A stretch of 64,000 bases of DNA from NCBI RefSeq assembly GCF_040054535.1, contig NC_090780.1:296501-360500 (forward strand), written 5' to 3'. Origin of the DNA: Antennarius striatus (lineage: Eukaryota > Chordata > Actinopteri > Lophiiformes > Antennariidae). The translations under genes and the position numbers were made by a program. Below the pieces are notes generated by a model. The model was not told where the DNA came from and did not search any database. It saw only the letters and a list, made by a program, of their open reading frames with translations. Below are positions 33,720 to 46,255 of the stretch, one piece after another (the first letter of the stretch is position 1; every line of letters starts with the position of its first letter).

Positions 33720-36358
33720 AGTCAGAGCGGATCGCGAAAAGCGCAGCTCCTCTAAATGATCGGAGGAGGTCTGTGTGTGTTTGTGGACAACAGGCCACAC
33801 AATTCTACATACCAGAGCCAGTGTGCACCCCAGACTATGAAATATTAACTGTTTCTTTCAGACCCGTTTACAGTTCAGGGGAATTTGGACAGATTACGAT
33901 TATTCTCACGCATGTCCCTGGTCCAAATTATGAGGCTGCAGGGGAGAGAATAGCCAAGAGTTATAACAATGCTCTCACTCGCTCTGCAGACCAAGCGATC
34001 TTGGCTCTCAGGGATTTTAACTCATGCAACCTATTTGAGCACTTGCCAACCCTCGAGAAATATGTAGACTGCCCCACTCACCTAAATAGGACTATTGACC
34101 AATGCTATGGAAATGTCCCCATGCCTATAAAAGCGTATGCTGACCCCCGCTCGGAAAATCGGACCATAACATCATTCATCTACTTCCCAAGTACAGAACT
34201 GTGGTGAAGAGAACAAAACCTGTCTCCAAGGAGATACTGGTGAGGTCTGAAAGGAGCAGAAAACAACTTAGGGACTGCCTCGAGGACACTACTTGGGACA
34301 CCTACTTCGAGTCCTGCCAGGATGTTCATGAACTGACTGATACTATCACATCATATGTAACCTTCTGTGAAAACACTGTGTCTGAAAAGAAAACTATCAC
34401 AATTTTTCAGAACAACAAGTCCTGGGTGTCTAAAGAGCTGAAGGGCTTCATTAATGAAAGGAAGCTTGCTCTCTGTGCTGGCAACATGGATTTGGTCCAT
34501 GAGAAAAGGAGGAAGCAAAGAGGAGCCATCCTTAAGGCAAAACTAGATTTTAAAAACAAAATAGAGAGCAAGTTTGTAAATGGAAATGTGAAACAAGCTT
34601 GGGAGGGGCTAAACACCCCAAGCTCAGCCTTTTTGGGGGCAGACCCCCCAAAAAGGCTGAGAGTCCTAGTAGTCAAATCGATGTCAGTGATCTAAATAGA
34701 TTCTACTGTAGATTTGACACTTTGAATGACACTATGGAATGTAATGAAATATGTAATAACCGTCCAACAGCAACCCCCATAGTCATCAAGGAGGATGAGG
34801 TTGCTTCCTGTCTCTTAAGACTCAAGCCAGACAAGGCCCCGGGCCCTGACAGGCTGAAGCCTAGGGTTCTTAAAGATTGTTATTTCCAACTTAAGGGAGT
34901 GTTAACCAGGCTGTTTCAGCTTCTCTTAGACAGCAGCACAGTGCCACTATCATGGAAACACTCTATAATCAGGCCTGTGCCCAAGAAGCCAGGCGCAAGC
35001 TCACCTAATGATTTCCGGCCTATTGCCTTAACCTCTGTACTATGTAAATCTATGGAACGAGTCCTGGTTAACCTCCTAACTGCATCGGGGTCAATGAGAA
35101 TGGACGATGCATTACTGACCATGCTTCATGCAGTCACACAACATCTTATGCACCCTAAAGGATATGTTAGGGTCTTATTCATAGATTTTAGCTCAGTTTT
35201 TAATTCAATGAAGATCCAAATCCTTTTGAAAAGGGCTGCTGATCTTAAAGTACATCCCAGTCTAATCTTGTGGTTTAGGGATTTTCTTTCGTGTCGCCCA
35301 CAAAGGGTTTGTGCCAGGGAGAACACATCAGAGGTGATCACTGTGCGCACAGGTTGTCCACAGGGAAGTGTATTGTCCCCTGTTATTCTCTTTTTACTAA
35401 TGAATTTATAATCAATGAGCAATATTTCAAACTATTTAAGTATGCAGATGATATGGCCTTAGTTGCCCTGTTACTTAAATCAGACCCCTGTGGTGTAGAT
35501 GCCTATCTTGCTCACACCGTAGCACTTGAAGGGTGGTGTCACACCAGCCAGCTAGAAAGCAACGTAGGCAAGACAAAGGAATTAATCATGCTTAAACCAG
35601 ATATTACTATACTGCCAGTCTCGCTGGATGGCCAACTTATAGAATCTGTGGAGGACTTCAAATACCTAGGCACAGTCCTAGACTCCCAGATGAGCTTCTC
35701 TGGTAACACAGAGTATATTTACAAGAAATGTTCCCAGCGACTTTATCCACTCAGAAAGCTGAATAGCTTCTGTGTTAGTCAGCAGGTCTTAGAACGTGTG
35801 TACAAGACCATGATTGAGAGTGTTTTGACATTTCATCTTTCTGCTTGGTTTGGTCACTTAAACTGTAAATTCCTGAACAAACTGTCTAGGATTGTGTCAA
35901 TGGCTACAAAATCATTGGCAAGCCCCAAAAGGCCTCGAGCCCACTGTACAAGGAGAGGGTGAGGAAGAACGCTCTGAGCATCACAGCCGACAGCTCCCAT
36001 CCTCTCTCCAGAGAGTTTGTGCTTCTGAACTCTGGTAGGCGCTACAGAGTTCCCCAAGCGACCAAAATATTTATAAGAAGTCTTTTGTCCCCAGAACAGT
36101 CAACATTCTTAATTTGACAGAATGACCTACTGCATGACGGTGGTGGTGATGGTAATGGTGGTAACAATGGTGATGATGATGATGATGATGATGATAATGA
36201 TGATGATGAAGCAGGTTTTTTAATGTTGGACTATCTCTTCTTGGTGCTGTTGTCTTATCTTTCTATGGTGTGATCCTCACTGCTGTATTGTGTCTTAAAT
36301 GTCTTGTCTGTAAGTCTGGTGAGCCAAAGATGAATTTCCACCCCGGTGGACGATAAAG

Positions 36359-36432
<74 letters not shown>
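33720..36432 (+). pseudogene. Rex1/CR1-type LINE: endonuclease and reverse transcriptase remnant
   Basis: A decayed non-LTR retrotransposon. 33720-34180: endonuclease C-terminal half (CTPDYEILTVSFRP, then LRDFNSC where the family has GDFN). 34200-34690: linker (SWVSKELKGFINERK). 34780-35411: reverse transcriptase with RLKPDKAPGPDRLKPRVLKD, FIDFSSVFNS (first catalytic Asp) and TGCPQGSVLSP. After a frameshift near 35395, 35400-35962 carries KYADDMAL (catalytic YADD) and FKYLGTVLDSQM. The 5' part is truncated at the (CTAC)n tract, and the 3' end is the (ATT)n tail at 36359-36432. Stops and frameshifts make it inactive. A (GATGAT)n patch lies at 36160-36210. Confidence 0.85.
36359..36432. repeat. 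(ATT)n tail of the LINE at 33720
   Basis: About 24 ATT units directly after ggacgataaagat, the expected simple-repeat 3' end of the preceding LINE. Confidence 0.9.
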
Positions 36433-37453
36433 GCCATTTGCTTTTCGCATAATGATAATACAGTACTGTGTGATTATGTAAAATTTCATGTCTACCATTT
36501 AGGAGAAGGTAGGAGAAGGTAGGAGAAGGTAGGGCACAAAGTAAATATAATATTTGCAAGATTGCTTTCATTAGTTAATATTCATTGTTACCTGTCATTT
36601 ATCATTTTTTGTACCATACTGATTGTGAAGGCCAGCACCACCACAGGAACTGAACTGAACACATTTACACTGGTGGCACCTAAACTAAAAACAATAATGG
36701 ACAATCCCACCCACATCTCTCTCCAAAATGCAGAACTGAGCAAGACAGATACACACATTAAAGGGACAGTAAAGTTAATTTTAAGTGAAATGTATGGTAT
36801 TCATCATTATGAAAAATAAAATAAAAAATAAATTTTATATGTGTAGCATCATCCCTTTGCTCAGAAAACATTAAAATCTGGGACATTATAACTAGTTAAC
36901 AATATTAGAAGTGATGGACAGGTCATTTGATTTGAATTGAAATAATGTTGTTGTCATTGGAAACTGAAGACAATTTCCCAGTGAACCCACCTGGGGGGTA
37001 ATTATCCCCTATAATTACCACCCGATGTACAAGGAGGATGAGAGTTTGGACATCTAGCGACTCATCCCAGGTGTCTTCACCTGAATCACATTCTGAAAGA
37101 GATATCAACTCGTTATAATGTCCTGTTTGGGTTTACTGTGTGTACGGAAAAGTTAATTGTGCTACCAATGCTAATGCTTTTGCGTCAATGGGATTTTCTA
37201 TATTATGTTAGCATAGAGCTAGCCGCCATTCGTTACTGGTGGACTGTGTGGAGTTAATAACAACTCTAGTTTATATTAATATGTCTTGTATTTTCTAATG
37301 TATCAGGATCAGGGCCTGACATGATGTTTGTGTGTTTTATTTCAGTGTCACAGATCTTCTCAGTAAAATCACCCGTTTATCACTTTTGATATAGTTTACT
37401 TTTCACGCGTGCCGTAATCACGTGATAATCTGGTCATTAAAACATTTATACTG

Positions 37454-37493
<40 letters not shown>

Positions 37494-37800
37494 TACATAT
37501 ATATATGTATATATAGTCTATAATCAGAGCTCTGAGAACGTCCGTTTTTATTTAAAAAATCCACAAGGAAGTGACCAATGAGTTTTTATGGTCCAAAAGG
37601 TTTTTAGATTAAAGAAACAAATGACAAAAGTAAAAAGGATGATTGTGGAGAATGGTTAGTTGGTTTATGAATTTTGTCTCCTTTTTTTAGCCTGTGTTTT
37701 TAAGTTTGATAATTGTTAAAAGATTGGATGTTTTCTTTCTTCAGGAAACATACAGTACTGTATGTTTTTGTGCTGTCAACCATGACGGAGGTAGAACCTT
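36433..37800. other. Gene-free AT-rich stretch
   Basis: No coding region recognised. Three to four copies of gtaggagaag lie at 36500-36532, and a (TG)n then (TA)n microsatellite at 37457-37516. Confidence 0.5.
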
Positions 37801-37827
37801 AGAACCTGTGCTTCGGAACTAGGGGAC

Positions 37828-38627
37828 TGTCATGATCCTGTTTGTTAAGTGTTTTTTCCCCCCATGTTTCATGTCTTGTCTTCCTGTTTTACTTTTTTGT
37901 GATCACTCACCCCTGTCTCTGTTCCAGGTTCCTGTCTGCCCTGCCCCCTCCCCTTCTGCGTGCACCTGATCCCTGATTGTGTTTCCCGCACATGTTTCCA
38001 ATCACCCCCCATCAGTCCTGCATACATTCCCCCTTTGTGTCTTGTCTTTTCGCCAGTTCGTGGTAGGGAGTCATGTTCTTTACAGTGAATACAGTCTACT
38101 GCCCTCAGGAAGGAGATACAAGGTACTACCTTTCAAGAAGGTTAGACTAAAAAAGTCCTTCGTTCATCAATCCACTTTAATGCTCAACCAGGAGCAAAAC
38201 CGGAGATAGGCCAAGTGGGGGACAAGTGCTCTCAACTGCTGTATGTTTCTATGTTGTCAATATGTGTCATGTAAATGTGTGTGATATGTGTGTGATATAT
38301 GTTCTCTGTTGCATAAAACGGCTGCTGGGTTGCAAAACAAATTTCAGCACGGCTGAAAAATAAAACTCATGTTATTTTATGTTCATGTTATGTTTTGTAG
38401 TTCATAGCTCACATTCCAGCCTTGTTTCATTGCTCTTGTTCTCGTTATCGTGTTTGAACCTTGCTTGTATTTTGACCTTGCCTTTTTGCCTACCGCCTTG
38501 GATACCTCTACCTGGATTGACTGCTTTACCTGTGTACCGAACTTTGCCTGGAAAAAGCTTTGTTCTCTCATTTTACCGCTCAGTGTAGTACACTTGAGTC
38601 CTGCCTCCCTGCGCTACGTTCATGACA
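37828..38627 (+). repeat. 5' LTR, interrupted by a LINE fragment
   Basis: 800 bp against 462 bp for the 3' LTR. The excess (about 38065-38390) is a separate insertion; the remaining text aligns closely with the 3' LTR. Confidence 0.85.
38065..38392 (+). mobile_element. Truncated LINE 3' end inside the 5' LTR
   Basis: The frame reads YSLLPSGRRYKVLPFKKVRL, the usual C-terminus of fish CR1/Rex-type LINE proteins. It is followed by a 3' UTR ending aaaataaaactcatgttatt. It is absent from the 3' LTR, so it arrived after the LTR element. Confidence 0.7.
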
Positions 38628-38643
38628 GAACCAACTGGCCAGA

Positions 38644-38760
38644 ATGGACTCAGCCGACTCTGATCCAGTTCGTAACACCCTTCGACTACAGGGAGAAAAG
38701 CTGGCTCAACAGCAGGAGCGGCTTACGTCCCTGTGCACCGCTCTGCACATCGTTAGGTGA
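38644..38760 (+). pseudogene. gag N-terminal segment, stopped early
   Basis: ATG 17 bp after the 5' LTR opens a 38-codon frame (MDSADSDPVRNTLRLQG...), ended by a TGA at 38758. Gag continues in another frame from about 38773, so a small change near 38757-38775 (around cgttaggtgacgttagg) has split gag. Confidence 0.65.
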
Positions 38761-38772
38761 CGTTAGGTTCTG

Positions 38773-39690
38773 ATGACATCGTTAGGCTCACAGGTTGGTC
38801 AATTACTCAGTCACCTGCCTCGAGAGGCACCTGCTGTGGCGGCGTCTAACCCGGCCACTCTTCCGGGTTTTGCCTTTGACTCTCAGTCACCGACCAGCGC
38901 CGCTTCTTCCTGCCTCCAGCTCTCCCGTCCAGAGCGATTCTCCAGGGAATCAGGTGACGTGAGATCATTTCTGACCCAATGTGAACTACATTTTGAACTG
39001 CAGGCTTCGGCTTTGCCTACAGACCGAGCCAAGGTTGCGTTTATCATTTCCCATCTCACTGGACGGGCAGAGACGTGGGCCACCGCCAAGTGGAACCACA
39101 GGTTGGCAACCCGCTCTTCTCTCGCCAGCTTCACGAGAGCCCTTGAACAGGTGTTCCAACACACCTCACCAGGCAGGGAAGCCGCCTGCTCGCTGCTTAA
39201 ACTGAGGCAAGGCAACCGCAAGGTTTCAGACTATGCTATAGACTTTCGCATCCTCGCCTCAGAGAGTGAGTGGAATCCGGCGGCTATGACGGATGCTTTT
39301 TTTCAAGGACTTTCTGAAGCTCTGAAGGACCAGTTAATTTTTATCGATCTGCCCGAGAATTTAGATTCTCTCATAGCTTTGGCCATCAAGATTGACAAGA
39401 GACTCGCCGAACGGAACAAGGAATGGGGACGACTTCGAGCTCGCTCATCGCCACACCGCAGATGGAGGAGCGACTCCAAGGATCGGCCGAGTCACATTCG
39501 TCCACCGGCACCCAGCTTGGTTCCCATCAACCACCCCACGGAGGAACCCATGCAGCTGGGTCGGAACCACCTGCCCATTGAGGAGCGTCTCCACCGACAA
39601 AAGGACGGCAGTTGCTACTACTGTGGACAGCTGGGACACTTAGTGAAGGTTTGTCACGTCAAGGGAGCCGGGGCACAGACTAGAGAATAA
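38773..39690 (+). pseudogene. gag polyprotein of the Ty3/gypsy element
   Basis: A 305-codon frame. Residues about 45-215 are the retrotransposon gag (capsid-like) domain (FLTQCELHFELQ, AETWATAKW, DFRILASESEWNPAAM). The C-terminus has a CX2CX4HX4C zinc knuckle (CYYCGQLGHLVKVC). The frame stops at 39690, just before the protease. The N-terminus is separated by the break near 38760. Confidence 0.85.
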
Positions 39691-39696
39691 TTTAAG

Positions 39697-40140
39697 GTGA
39701 GCAGAAGTTGTGTTATTGGCAATCCTGCCCAAATCCAGCCTCTGGTTGAAATCATTTCCCACTCTAATTCAGTTCGGTTATCTGTGTTCATTGACTCTGG
39801 GGCCGACGCTAATTTTATGAACTCTTCCCTCGTCAGAAGACTGAGGTTAAGAAAGTTTGCTCTCCAATGCCCTCTTGAGGGTAAGGTCATAGATGGTACT
39901 CCCCTGGGCAGGATAACTCATTGTGCTCAGTCTGTTGAACTTATTTTCCCGGACACTCACACGGAGAGTGAATGTTTTCACGTTTTTAATGCTATGGCTC
40001 ATCAGGTAATTTTAGGGCACCCATGGCTGAAGACGCACAACCCGAATTTTGATTGGGATAGTGGGAGGATTACCTCCTGGGGACCGAAATGTGTGGATTC
40101 CTGTCTTCCCAAGTCTTACAGTTTTTTTCTCTGTCACTGA
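39697..40140 (+). pseudogene. Retropepsin-like protease segment
   Basis: Contains LSVFIDSGADANFM with the catalytic Asp-Ser-Gly and the flap-side AHQVILGHPWL. It follows gag after a stop. The frame ends in a stop at 40138-40140, with the reverse transcriptase N-terminus in another frame. Confidence 0.8.
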
Positions 40141-40434
40141 TTCCTCAAACCCTGACATTGTTAGCATGCCGCCATGTTACCATGACCTCGCTGACATTTT
40201 TAGTAAGACTAAGGCTATGTCTCTGCCACCGCACCGCCCGTATGACTGTGCTATTGACTTTTTGTCTGGTAGCACCCCACCCAAAGGTAGATTGTATTCT
40301 TTCTCTGCTCCTGAACGCAGAGCCACGGAGGATTATGTTAAGAACTCTCTCAGGGATCATCCGTCCCTGCATAGACTATTGCGGCTTCAATAACATTACG
40401 ATTAAGAACAGGTACCCTCTTCCCACTTTATTGC
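40141..40434 (+). pseudogene. Reverse transcriptase N-terminal remnant
   Basis: Reads [20 protein letters not shown] and then, after a frame change, [19 protein letters not shown], the first blocks of gypsy reverse transcriptases. The catalytic YxDD block and RNase H are missing; the sequence passes directly into the integrase near 40435. Confidence 0.75.
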
Positions 40435-40956
40435 TCTTCCCAAACTTCCCTCGGCCAAAGAAAAAGCTGAGGTCATGATGTTGAACGTTTTCCGGATTCA
40501 TGGTTTTCCCAAGGACATCGTCTCGGATCATGGCCCTCAGTTTATATCACAGTTTTGGAAGGAGTTCTGCAGCCTGCTGGGCGCCACAGTCGGTCTCTCC
40601 TCTGGATTCCATCCGCAGACCAATGGGCAGGCTGAGCAGCTCAACCAGGAACTGGAGACCGGCCTACGCATTACGGCATCTCAGAACCCCGACACCTGGT
40701 CACAGAAGCTGGTTTGGGTTGAGTTTGACCACAATACTCTTCCGTCTGCTTCCACTGGTTTGTCCCCCTTCCATATTTTTCCTGGTCATCAACCATCTCT
40801 GTTTCCCTCTGTGAACTTGGAGTCTTCGGTGCCCTCTGCATTGACCATTGTGAGGTGCTGTAGGAGAACCTGGGAGCGGGCCCGCCAGAATCTCCAACGG
40901 CAGTCCGCTATCTACAAAGCAGCCGCAGACCGAAAGAGAACATCTGCTCCGGTTGG
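40435..40956 (+). pseudogene. Integrase catalytic core remnant
   Basis: FPKDIVSDHGPQFISQFWKE carries the second catalytic Asp and FHPQTNGQAEQLNQELE the catalytic Glu of the DDE core. The first Asp and the HHCC zinc domain are lost with the upstream deletion. Confidence 0.8.
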
Positions 40957-41690
40957 GTGGAAAAGAAATCAAAGGAAGATAAGAACAGCATCAGAGAGAG
41001 AGACAGAGAGAGAGAGACAGAGAGAGAGAGACAGAGAGAGAGAGACAGAGAGAGAGTGAGACAGGCCAGATAGAGACAGTATCAATATGGTTAAGGTTGG
41101 TAAAGTCAAGGCACAATTATAGCTGCGTGGATGACTGTATGGAGGAAGGAGGAAGAAAGGAAGCAGGACCCCAGCCGATGGATAGTTGAGGGGTGGTACT
41201 GGTGGGCTTGGAGGAGAAGGTCCACAGCACATGGAGAGATGGGGGTGATACTGGTGGGCTCGGAGGTGCAGGAGTCCACGGCGGCTGGGCGGATGAGGGG
41301 TGGAACAGTAAGATGACACCAAGGAAGAGAGGCAGCAGGACCCCAGTCGATGGTTAGGTGAGGGGTGATACTGGTGGATGGGAGGTGCAGGTCCACAGCA
41401 GATGGTCCACAGCGGATGGGTGGATGAGGGGTGGAACAGTATGGTAGCGTGGAGGAAAAAGGAAGCCGGACCCCAGCTGATGATTAGTTTAGGGGTGGTA
41501 CTGGTGAGATGGGAAGAGCAGGTCCATAGGATGGGTGGATGACGGGTGAACCTGAGAAAAACCTGTGAGGACATAGAGCACAGACTCCAGGGAAGAAGAA
41601 CTTACCACTTCGGGTAGAGTCCAAGAACTCGCTCCCAGGTTCGTCGGTCCGTTCCCCATCGCCAAAGTAGTTAATCCGGTCACAGTCTAG
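40955..41690. repeat. Foreign repeat inside the gypsy integrase region
   Basis: Starts with gttgggtggaaaagaaa (as at 26695), then a (GAGA)n tract (40992-41057). Three imperfect units of about 130-170 bp follow, each with aggaccccag and gtggatgaggggtggaacag (near 41165, 41335 and 41465). Its removal would place integrase core and chromodomain side by side. Confidence 0.65.
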
Positions 41691-42011
41691 CTGAAGCTCC
41701 CAAGGTCAATGCGAGTCCACCCCACATTTCATGTAAGCCATGTCAAGCCTGTCAGGACCAGTCCTCTCGTCCCTCCGGCCAGACCCCCTCCACCCACCCG
41801 GTTCATTGATGGTGATCCGGTGTTCACCGTACGTCGACTCCTGTCTGCTCGCTGTAGGGGCGGGGGGGTTCAGTACTTGGTCAACTGGGAGGGCTATGGG
41901 CCTGAGGAAGGCTCCTGGATCCCATCCCGGTTTGTCATGGACCCCTCCCTCATCCGGGATTTTCATGCCGCCCACCCTGACGCTCCTGGGCCTTCAGGGG
42001 CCGGCCCTTGA
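41691..42011 (+). pseudogene. Integrase C-terminus with chromodomain
   Basis: [12 protein letters not shown] is the usual integrase C-terminal block. [20 protein letters not shown] and [17 protein letters not shown] form a chromodomain, placing the element with the chromodomain-bearing Ty3/gypsy group. Confidence 0.85.
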
Positions 42012-42023
42012 GCCGGAGGGTAC

Positions 42024-42485
42024 TGTCATGATCCTGTTTGTTAAATGTTTTATTCCCTATGTTTCATGTCTTTTCTTCCTGTTTTATCTTGTGATCACTC
42101 ACCCCTGTCTCTGTTCCAGGTTCCTGTCTGCCCTGCCCCCTCCCCTTCTGCGTGCACCTGATCCCTGATTGTGTTTCCCGCACCTGTCTCCTATCACCCC
42201 CCATCAGTCCTGCATATATTGCCCCTTTGTGTCTTGTCTCGTCGCCAGTTTGTTGTAGTTCATAGCTCACGTTCCCACCTTATTTCATTGCTCTTGTTCT
42301 CTTTATCATGTTTGAACCTTGCTTGTATTTTGACCTCGCCTTTTTGCCTACCGCCTTGGATACCACTGCCTTGATTGGCTGCCTTACCTGTGTACCGAAC
42401 CTCGCCTGGAATAAACTTTGTTCTCTGATTTTACCACTCAGTGTCGATCACTTTAGTCCTGCCTCCCTGCGCTACGTTCATGACA
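42024..42485 (+). repeat. 3' LTR
   Basis: 462 bp from tgtcatgatcctg to gttcatgaca, followed by the ggggac duplication. Upstream, a purine-rich gccggagggtac lies just before the LTR, as expected for a polypurine tract. Confidence 0.85.
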
Positions 42486-43476
<991 letters not shown>

Positions 43477-43484
43477 GTGGCTGA

Positions 43485-43725
43485 AGTGTTCTACGTTCCG
43501 TGAGTCTCGAACTTCTGTGAGACACAAAAGTGCTTCAACAGTCTATCAGGGTGTTTTAAAGGTAATACAGATAGAAGGTGGTTTGATATCAGTATGGGGG
43601 GGTTAAGAAACGTTTAAGTTACCCTAAAAAATAAGATAAATAGTTTGTCACTCTATGACGGAATTCGTTATTCGCGTGTGGTTCCTGGAACGCATTAACC
43701 ACGAGGAACAAGGGATCACTGTATT
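43485..43725 (+). mobile_element. MITE fragment, same family as 27775
   Basis: Shares agaaggtggtttgatatcag, gaaacgtttaagttacc and gtggttcctggaacgcatta, and ends caagggatcactgtatt. Confidence 0.65.
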
Positions 43726-44650
43726 TGAATGAGGAACCTGGGGACGGCACATATGAGGTTGCTCTCTGGATCTCCGGGGCCTGTCTGGCTCTGGCGCCAG
43801 CTTGGGCAGCTTTTATGTCTGGGCCCTGGGGGTGCTGAGTTCCTGTGGTCTCCAGGGATCTCGGGGGTGGCTGTGCCTGTCTCCTCTGGGGCGCTCTGGC
43901 TGGTTTTCAGGGTGCGGGGTGGGGTGGCCCTCCTGTTGATCCCATCTCCCTTCTCGGCTTTCCTCCTATTCCCTCATCTCCTTTCTGCCCACCCCTTCTC
44001 ATCCCTCTCCCTTCCTGGGCGGAAGGGGGGGGGGGGGGGCTCCGCTTCTTGAAGGTCAGCTGGGGGGCTGGGTGTTCCCTTTTGGAGTGGGGTATGGGGG
44101 GTGGGGGATGTGGGTTGCGCTGGCTGACCGATTTGTAGGGGTCGAGGTCAGTTATGCGGCCCTGCCCTGGATTGGGGTAGGGGCTGCGATGGCTGAGGAC
44201 GTGCAGCCTAGATCTCGCTGCCGCTGATGCCCCGGGTGTGGGCTTGGCAGCTCTCCGCGTGTCGGTCTGGTTTCCCGTGGGTCTGGGGGGCTGGAGGCGG
44301 GGCCTGTATTAGCTGTGGTTGGATGTGTGCAGCTCTCGGTGCCCCCGGCGGCTCTTCAGATGCTGGCTTCTGGATGCCCCCGGCTGTCCGGGATTGGGGG
44401 TACTCAGCTGGCGTGGCCCTGTTGGGTTCTGGTAGCCTCTCTGGGCATTGGTTTCATCACACATGCATGTTGGTTCAGGTTCTACCAGCTCCTCTCGAGT
44501 CCAGTTATTGAGAACCGTTGGGTCCGTCAGAACGTGATGAGTCTCTCCAGACATCACACCTACCTCAGGTCCTCTGTCTCCCTCCTACACTGTTTCCCTC
44601 TGGTGGTCTACTCTATACTGTCAGGACCTCCACTCCTCTCGGGTGTTATA
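43726..44650. other. GC-rich unclassified repeat-like block
   Basis: Strikingly G-rich on the plus strand (ggggggggggggggg at 44025) with long but unconvincing open frames. No protein family recognised; probably an old GC-rich interspersed element. Confidence 0.35.
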
Positions 44651-44767
44651 CCACTGGGTATTAAGGTGTTGGTTGTGAAAGATGATGAAACAGCTCAAAT
44701 TTCTTCCCCTCCAGCAGCACCGTCTGTCTGTCCACTACCTGGTTTGTGTCATCTCTCCCTGTCTTGT

Positions 44768-45694
44768 TATGGCACACACGTCAAAGTCACGGCCCGCGGT
44801 CCAGATCTGGCCCGTGACGGATTATTTATGGCCTGTGGGATGATTTTAAATTGCTATTAGAACCGGCCCGCAGGCCCCATCGGCCTGCTGGTGTTATGCA
44901 CTCACCAAAACTACATTCCCCACAATGCACTGCAGCGCAGCAAGCGGGATTCATTGTTTATCAGCAGGGCGGCGTCATGGTGCAGTGAGCAGCGCTGTCG
45001 CCGCACAGCAAGGCAGTTCCGGGTTTGCGTCCCGCTCTGTGTGGAGTTTGCATGTTCTCCCCGTGTCTGGGGGGGTTCTCTCCAGGTTCTGCGGCTTCCT
45101 CCCACCACCAAAAACATGCTTCAGGTTAATGGCCGTTCCATATTGACCATAGGAATGAGTGTGTGCGTGGCTGTCTGTGTCTCTGTGTCGCTCTGCGGGG
45201 CACTGGCGTCACGCCTGGAGTGTCCCCCGCCTGACGCCCTAAGCCAGCTGGGATAGGCTTCAGCTTCCCGTTACAGCAGATGAAGCAATCATGACAATGG
45301 ATAGATGTTCATCAGCGGTCACAGTGGAGGCTGAATTTAGCCACTCCCCTCCTCAAAACTGGCTCAAAGGCGGGTGGACACTTTCAGTTTATAATGCATA
45401 CAATTTCATTTATACATTTATCTTGATATTAAGGAACATATTTTCTTTTTGAAGGACATTTACTTATTTGCTGTTTGCCTGTTGAAAAGGTTTCCCCTTG
45501 AAGTTACTGACAGAGCCAAAACAGAATAATGCTTTATTTATTTATTCATTAAATAACATACACTGTGTTAGCTCTTGGTTCAACACGCTATGTTCATTTC
45601 AAAATGTTTTAATAAACACTGAACCAGTCCAGCCCTCGGCTAGGAGCAAATTTGTTTTTTTGGCCCACAATGTATTTGACTTTGACACCCCTGC
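44768..45694. mobile_element. hAT-like nonautonomous DNA element
   Basis: The left end ggcacacacgtcaaagtcac and right end tttgactttgacacccctg form imperfect terminal inverted repeats of the CAGGGGTGTCAAA type common in hAT elements. No transposase is visible. It contains a SINE at 44965. Confidence 0.5.
44965..45290 (+). mobile_element. tRNA-derived SINE inside the hAT-like element
   Basis: The head ggcgtcatggtgcagtgagc has a B-box-like ccgggtttgcgtcccgc. It is followed by the common fish text gcatgttctccccgtgtctg, and the tail ctgggataggcttcagc ends near gatgaagcaatcatgac. Confidence 0.6.
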
Positions 45695-46074
45695 CTTATG
45701 GTTTACCCCTAAACTCACATAATTGCAGGACTTCCCTCTCTGGCTCATAATATGTCATTCTAATAAAGATTGAAAACGTCCCAGAGAGGTCACATGCAAT
45801 AAAATATTTAAAAAAAAAAAAAAGATTTTGCTGCAAGATTTAAACATGCATTGATCTCATAAAAAATTGACCCTCCTTTTGTAAATTAAACTGACAATAC
45901 ATGCAGACAAAAAAACAAGAAATCTACCACACCACTGTTTAACAAGATAGGAAAGGGAGTCATGACCACTGCTCAAGGACTACAGCCAAGCTGGTCTCCA
46001 ATGGTCAGCTGATTTGACATTGAAAAGCCGTATACATTCCTTATACAGGCATACCTTGGCTTACGTTAGTAAAT
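45695..46074. other. No recognised feature
   Basis: AT-rich; an A-run lies at 45813-45825. No coding region seen. Confidence 0.4.
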
Positions 46075-46252
46075 GGTTCGACAGTCAATACGAATGTGGG
46101 AAAAGATAATACAGACAGAGGGTGGTTTAATATCAGTATGGGGAGGGTTCAGAAACGTTTAAATTCCCGTAAATAGTAATATAAATGGATTCCGATCTCG
46201 ATTGTGGATTCCTTAATCGCTTGTGATTCCTCGAACGCATCAACCGCACTGT
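46075..46252 (+). mobile_element. MITE fragment, same family as 27775
   Basis: Contains agagggtggtttaatatcag, gaaacgtttaaattcccg and ttcctcgaacgcatcaaccg, and ends cactgtac. Confidence 0.55.
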
Positions 46253-46255
46253 ACA

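Larger units (their letters stand above)
37828..42485 (+). mobile_element. Ty3/gypsy chromodomain LTR retrotransposon (degenerate)
   Basis: Bounded by LTRs that begin tgtcatgatcctgtttgtta and end cgctacgttcatgaca, in direct orientation. Both outer flanks carry ggggac (37822-37827 and 42486-42491), the target-site duplication. Internal order is gag, protease, remnant reverse transcriptase, integrase core, then integrase C-terminus with chromodomain: Ty3/gypsy order. The reverse transcriptase and RNase H region is almost entirely deleted near 40435. A foreign repeat of about 730 bp sits at 40955-41690, so the element is defective. Confidence 0.9.

Noticed and set aside
36255-36571. Poly-Asn and poly-Ile frames
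   Set aside because: Translation of the (ATT)n LINE tail.
40969-41574. 201-codon minus-strand frame
   Set aside because: It covers the purine-rich inserted repeat; repetitive Ser/Pro/His text without homology.
44227-44860. Open frames in the GC-rich block
   Set aside because: Frames are open because of high GC content; no recognisable domain and no splice structure.
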